Below are positions 1 through 8,157 of a DNA stretch of 8,157 bases, one piece after another. Position 1 is the first letter of the stretch; the number at the start of each line of letters is the position of its first letter. The notes under the pieces are model-generated. The model saw only the letters and a list, made by a program, of their open reading frames with translations. It ran no database searches and had not been told where the DNA came from. A program made the translations under genes and the position numbers. This DNA is from Anaerolineaceae bacterium (GTDB lineage Bacteria > Chloroflexota > Anaerolineae > JAAYZQ01). The stretch lies in the NCBI GenBank assembly GCA_012514775.1, contig JAAYZQ010000325.1, positions 1 to 8,157 on the forward strand. The letters run 5' to 3'.

Positions 1-6012
<6,012 letters not shown>

Positions 6013-6055
6013 GCAAGGGGGAGAGACAACAAGCATCGCCTTTTCCCTCTGACTT

Positions 6056-6109
6056 CGCGCGGCCTGGCTCCCTCGCTCCCGCCGTGCGAATGAGCGGGAC
6101 AGGCTCGCG
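6056..6109 (+). terminator. Imperfect GC-rich hairpin downstream of secA, weak terminator candidate
   Basis: About 45 bases after the secA stop there is an interrupted stem: CGCG (6056-6059) with CGCG (6106-6109), GCCTG (6062-6066) with CAGGC (6100-6104), then TCCCGC (6077-6082) with GCGGGA (6094-6099). It has a 10-base bulge on the left arm and an 11-base loop. Only TTT follows at 6119-6121, so it is not a textbook intrinsic terminator. It sits just where transcription of secA should end and before the next promoter. Confidence 0.35.
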
Positions 6110-6149
6110 GCCTGCGCGTTTGAAATTGCTGTAGCAGGCAGGTTCTTGC

Positions 6150-6178
6150 TTGATCTTTTTGGACGATGATGTTACAAT
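6150..6178 (+). promoter_or_regulatory. Sigma70-type promoter for the winged-helix/KaiC-like cluster
   Basis: TTGATC (6150-6155) and TACAAT (6173-6178) are separated by exactly 17 bases, inside a conspicuously AT-rich patch (about 6119-6180) in otherwise GC-rich DNA. The -35 matches the TTGACA consensus at four of six positions and the -10 matches TATAAT at five of six. Transcription would begin near 6185, leaving a leader of about 115 nt before the TTG start at 6299. It points into the cluster and lies behind the secA hairpin, so the cluster is probably transcribed apart from secA. Confidence 0.65.
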
Positions 6179-6184
6179 AAGGCA

Positions 6185-6298
6185 CGCCCTGGCGTCGAGC
6201 CTGGGCGGCCCCTGGCCAACTTGGTCCCGGCACCGTGGGGGAGCCGTACATGGGGAGACAAGGCGGCTATGCGTGAGCAACAATAGGGAGGTGCAACG
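6185..6298 (+). promoter_or_regulatory. Long 5' leader of the winged-helix gene
   Basis: The predicted transcript carries about 115 nt before the first gene. Short stems can be drawn: ACGC/GCGT at 6184-6195, GGCCA/TGGTC in the middle with one G-U pair, and AGCCG (6242-6246) with CGGCT (6264-6268) around a 17-base loop. Very short reading frames (ATG at 6250 and ATG at 6269) end just before the ribosome-binding site. I do not recognise any known riboswitch class. Confidence 0.3.
6285..6293 (+). promoter_or_regulatory. Ribosome-binding site that fixes a TTG start
   Basis: AGGGAGGTG lies with its GGAGG core seven bases before TTG at 6299. The first in-frame ATG (6335) has no comparable site and would remove 12 residues. 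The TTG start is therefore preferred. Confidence 0.7.
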
Positions 6299-6676
6299 TT
6301 GGTCTTCAGTGGAGAAGATTTCACCACGAGGCTCATGAATGACATGGACCCCCCGCTCCTGGATCTGGTCAAGACCAAGGTGAACTCGTTCATCAAATGG
6401 GACCTGGTCCGTTTCTTGCGGGAGAACCCTAACACGGCAGACACGGCGGAGAGCATTGCCAAGTACGTGGGCCGCAACGCTGCCACGGTGGAGCCGGAAC
6501 TGCGGGAGCTGGTGAACGGGGGCATCATGGAAGTCAAGTCGGTGGAGGGCATGCCCATCTACACGCTGACGGCCGACGCCAGTACCCGAGAGTTGCTGGA
6601 CCGCTTTATCGCGGCCTGCGAAGACCGTCACTTCCGAGTGAAGGTGATCTATCACATTGTACGGGGCATGCGATAG
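6299..6676 (+). CDS. Small winged-helix DNA-binding protein
   Basis: This 125-residue soluble protein begins at TTG, chosen because of the strong ribosome-binding site just upstream. Residues 28-43 (VNSFIKWDLVRFLREN) form a leading helix. Residues 49-73 (AESIAKYVGRNAATVEPELRELV region) read as helix-turn-helix, with the recognition helix at about 60-72. GGIMEVKSVEGMPIYTL (74-90) is a typical beta wing, and the tail from 94 is helical. This is the general shape of ArsR/MarR-like winged helices, but I cannot name a subfamily or a ligand. It has a single cysteine (C107) and no metal-binding cluster. It is the first gene after the predicted promoter and lies 145 bases ahead of a KaiC-like ATPase. 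Autoregulation or control of the cluster by this protein is plausible but unproven. Confidence 0.85.
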   Translation: MVFSGEDFTTRLMNDMDPPLLDLVKTKVNSFIKWDLVRFLRENPNTADTAESIAKYVGRNAATVEPELRELVNGGIMEVKSVEGMPIYTLTADASTRELLDRFIAACEDRHFRVKVIYHIVRGMR

Positions 6677-6821
6677 CCGCCGGCACAGGCTTGCCGCGGA
6701 CTGCACCTATCCGGTGCCCATGTCGGACCTGCGCGCAGACTCTGCCAGGAGGTCCCGGTTTCACAGGAGTCGCAAAGAGGCAAACCGGCGAAGGGGTTGA
6801 TGCGTCCAGAGGAGGCGAGAA
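6677..6821 (+). other. Structured spacer between the winged-helix and KaiC-like genes
   Basis: This 145-base gap has no promoter I can support. It holds three inverted repeats: CCG plus CGGCA (6677-6685, one bulged C) pairing with TGCCG plus CGG (6692-6699); GCACC (6703-6707) with GGTGC (6713-6717); and CCGGTTT (6755-6761) with AAACCGG (6782-6788) around a 20-base loop. None is followed by a T-run, so they are unlikely intrinsic terminators. They could stabilise or process the transcript, or act as an operator. The spacer ends with a very strong ribosome-binding site, AGAGGAGG (6808-6815), six bases before ATG. Confidence 0.45.
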
Positions 6822-7601
6822 ATGGCCAACGATCGGGTCCAGACAGAGGTAAAGGGTCTCGACGAGATGCTGAATGGTGGCTTTTTGCCACAGACTGCGA
6901 ACCTGGTAGAGGGTCCGCCGGGAACGGGCAAAAGCACGCTGGGCATGCAGTTCATCTACAACGGGATCCGCTACCATAACGAGCCGGGACTGATAGTAAC
7001 GTTTGAGGAGTTCCCGCAGCAATACTACCGCGACGCGGAGGGCTTTGGTTGGGATTTCCGGCAACTGGAGCGGGAGGGCAAGCTGAGGGTCATTATGACC
7101 AGCCCGGAGGTGAGCCGCTCGGACCTGGAGAGCGTCGGTGGAACCATCGAGACGCTGGCCCGGGAGATGGGGGCCCGGCGAGTGCTCATCGACAGCGTCT
7201 CGCATTTCGACCAGTTGACGAGCGATCCCGTCGAGCTGCGGTCTGTAGTTTATGGCTTTATCAATGCCCTGAAGCGCGAGGGGCTGACGAGCATCCTCAC
7301 CAGGGAAAGCCCAATCCTCCTGGGCGGCGACGAAGGCGAGAACACGGTGGCCTACGTGGTGGACGGCTACATCATGCTCCGCTACGTGGAGATCGAGAGC
7401 GCCATCCGCAAGGCGCTGTTGGTCCTGAAACTCCGGGGGAGCGACCACGCAAAGGACATTCGCCAGTTCGAGATCACGAGCCGGGGAATGGAGATCCTGT
7501 CTCGCTTCGAAGGCCGTGAGGGAATTATGAGTGGCAACCCGCGGCGCATGGTGGAAGCTTTTGACCAGGCCTTCAGGCCGCGGAGCGAGAAAAAGAGCTA
7601 G
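6822..7601 (+). CDS. Single-domain KaiC/RAD55-like RecA-fold ATPase
   Basis: This 259-residue cytoplasmic ATPase belongs to the KaiC/RAD55 branch of the RecA superfamily (the COG0467 type). Visible marks are the opening VKGLDEMLNGGF (10-21), Walker A GPPGTGKST (31-39), the catalytic glutamate pair in FEEFP (E62, E63), the KaiC-like AEGFGWDF (72-79), Walker B ending RRVLIDS (119-125), and the C-terminal signature LRGSDHAKDIRQFEIT (204-219) that closes the fold in KaiC relatives. KaiC itself carries two such domains in about 520 residues. This protein has one, so it is not a clock KaiC, and no kaiA or kaiB is seen here. Single-domain relatives are thought to work as nucleotide-dependent switches in signalling or regulation; that role is inferred. 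The start is set by AGAGGAGG six bases upstream of ATG. It probably shares a transcript with the winged-helix gene. Confidence 0.93.
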   Translation: MANDRVQTEVKGLDEMLNGGFLPQTANLVEGPPGTGKSTLGMQFIYNGIRYHNEPGLIVTFEEFPQQYYRDAEGFGWDFRQLEREGKLRVIMTSPEVSRSDLESVGGTIETLAREMGARRVLIDSVSHFDQLTSDPVELRSVVYGFINALKREGLTSILTRESPILLGGDEGENTVAYVVDGYIMLRYVEIESAIRKALLVLKLRGSDHAKDIRQFEITSRGMEILSRFEGREGIMSGNPRRMVEAFDQAFRPRSEKKS

Positions 7602-7678
7602 CCAGGGCGCCCGGACGCCAGAAAGCGCGTTCGTTGAAAAGCCGGCCCTAGATGACGCATCGTAGCGAGGGGAACATC

Positions 7679-7735
7679 GTGATGAAGGGACTGATAGCCA
7701 CCGGCTGTCTGGTTGAGGAGCGCATCATTGGTTAA
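7679..7735 (+). CDS. Possible 18-codon mini-ORF overlapping the next gene's start
   Basis: GAGGGG (7667-7672) stands six bases before GTG at 7679 and nine before ATG at 7682. The frame reads MMKGLIATGCLVEERIIG and stops with TAA at 7733-7735. Its last codons contain the ribosome-binding site (7715-7720) and start (7728) of the following membrane-protein gene, in a different frame. That geometry is what translational coupling by a leader peptide looks like. The peptide itself matches nothing I know. The case rests only on the ribosome-binding site and the overlap, so it could be chance. Confidence 0.3.
   Translation: MMKGLIATGCLVEERIIG
7715..7720 (+). promoter_or_regulatory. Ribosome-binding site that favours the TTG at 7728
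   Basis: GAGGAG is seven bases upstream of TTG at 7728. A longer reading from TTG at 7713 would place this site inside the coding sequence, and no good site precedes 7713, so 7728 is the better start. Confidence 0.6.
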
Positions 7736-8048
7736 CCTTCTGGGCTCGATGCTGGTACTCTACTGCTGGGTTGTGGCCGCAATCCTCATCTTCTTCCTGT
7801 TGCTCATCGGCCGCTTTTACGAGGTCCGCTTTCACCAGCGCTCCTACTACCAGTTGATGCTGGTGCCCATCCTCGCTTATGTGCTGGCAGCGGTAGGCGA
7901 CGCCTTCCTGGTCAACGACGATTGGGGCAATCCCCTGCTCGATTTCGTGGGCGAGATCTGGCCCGACCTTTTGTTTCTCGTGGGCGGGTTGGTGCTGGCC
8001 GTGTCTTGCTACTCTCTTTTCCGCATGATGATGGGGAGCAGAAAATGA
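7728..8048 (+). CDS. Small three-helix membrane protein of unknown function
   Basis: This 106-residue protein starts at TTG 7728, set by GAGGAG upstream; an in-frame TTG at 7713 is less likely. Three hydrophobic segments are clear: about 4-28 (LLGSMLVLYCWVVAAILIFF region), 41-62 (YYQLMLVPILAYVLAAVG region) and 77-101 (IWPDLLFLVGGLVLAVSC region). A basic loop RFYEVRFHQRS (29-39) follows helix 1, an acidic loop (NDDWGNPLLDFVGE, 63-76) separates helices 2 and 3, and the tail ends GSRK. By the positive-inside rule the 29-39 loop and C-terminus face the cytoplasm. There is no signal-peptide cleavage motif and no enzyme motif. It comes 126 bases after the KaiC-like ATPase and overlaps the next gene by ATGA, so the two membrane proteins are probably made together. 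The family is not recognised. Confidence 0.75.
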   Translation: MVNLLGSMLVLYCWVVAAILIFFLLLIGRFYEVRFHQRSYYQLMLVPILAYVLAAVGDAFLVNDDWGNPLLDFVGEIWPDLLFLVGGLVLAVSCYSLFRMMMGSRK

Positions 8049-8157
8049 CCGGCGCAGAGACGTCGCTCAAGATCGTGGGTGCCATTCTGGGCACCTTCGG
8101 CCTGATCGCGCTGATGTACGCGCTCCTGATCCTGGCCCAATTGGGAAAAAAGCTGGG
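8045..8157 (+). CDS. Start of a second small membrane protein, cut by the window end
   Basis: ATG at 8045 overlaps the previous stop (ATGA), with GGGGAG (8033-8038) six bases before it. This indicates translational coupling. Only 37 codons are visible. After a short polar start (MTGAETSLK) comes one hydrophobic helix at about residues 10-31 (IVGAILGTFGLIALMYALLI), then AQLGKKL. The basic end of the helix suggests a cytoplasmic C-terminal side. No family can be assigned from so little; it could be a single-pass subunit or the first segment of a larger sensor or transporter. Confidence 0.65.
   Translation, partial: MTGAETSLKIVGAILGTFGLIALMYALLILAQLGKKL

Noticed and set aside
6150..6338. 62-codon frame beginning at TTG 6150
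   Set aside because: It starts inside the predicted -35 element, has no ribosome-binding site, and overlaps the well-supported winged-helix gene in another frame.
6769..6804. Words CGCAAAG and GGCAAACC resembling the cyclic-di-GMP-I (GEMM) riboswitch
   Set aside because: In the known aptamer GGCAAACC comes before the GCAAAGCC segment; here the order is reversed. The second domain and its receptor are missing, and only about 20 bases remain before the ribosome-binding site. An AACC/GGTT stem with outer CGCA/TGCG exists but is not enough.
7713..7727. Upstream TTG at 7713 as the start of the three-helix membrane protein
   Set aside because: No ribosome-binding site precedes it, and it would place GAGGAG (7715-7720) inside the gene; TTG at 7728 has ideal spacing.

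Overview
The window is GC-rich and every supported gene is on the plus strand. It falls into two parts. I suspect a Chloroflexota (Anaerolineae-like) genome. The reasons are the high GC, the look of the SecA core, an extra insertion in its second ATPase half that I recall from some Chloroflexota SecA proteins, and a neighbouring single-domain KaiC-like ATPase with a winged-helix partner. No rRNA or marker gene is present to prove this.

Bases 1-6012 are one uninterrupted reading frame that enters from the left edge. Its ends are unmistakably SecA, the ATP-driven motor of the Sec protein-export pathway. The DEVD box, the substrate-crosslinking domain, the second ATPase half and the start of the helical scaffold lie in bases 1-1800. 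The last scaffold helices lie in about 5770-5990. Between these two halves, where ordinary SecA has a wing domain I estimate at about 130-150 residues, this protein has about 1,320. The first third of the insert is charged and probably helical or coiled. The rest is a tandem array of diverged units of about 63 residues: 12 clear units and at least two degenerate ones. With the missing N-terminus added, the protein should be near 2,180 residues, against 800-1,000 for typical SecA. This is the most unusual object in the window.

Bases 6013-6298 are a non-coding gap with an imperfect hairpin behind secA, a convincing sigma70-type promoter (6150-6178) in an AT-rich patch, and a leader of about 115 nt.

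Bases 6299-8157 look like a separate transcription unit: a 125-residue winged-helix protein with a TTG start, a 259-residue single-domain KaiC/RAD55-like ATPase, a possible 18-codon mini-ORF, a 106-residue three-helix membrane protein with a TTG start, and a second small membrane protein that overlaps it by ATGA and runs off the right edge. The order suggests a regulatory or signalling module in which a DNA-binding protein and a RecA-fold switch ATPase act with small membrane proteins. That role is inference; no gene here has a known specific function beyond its fold.
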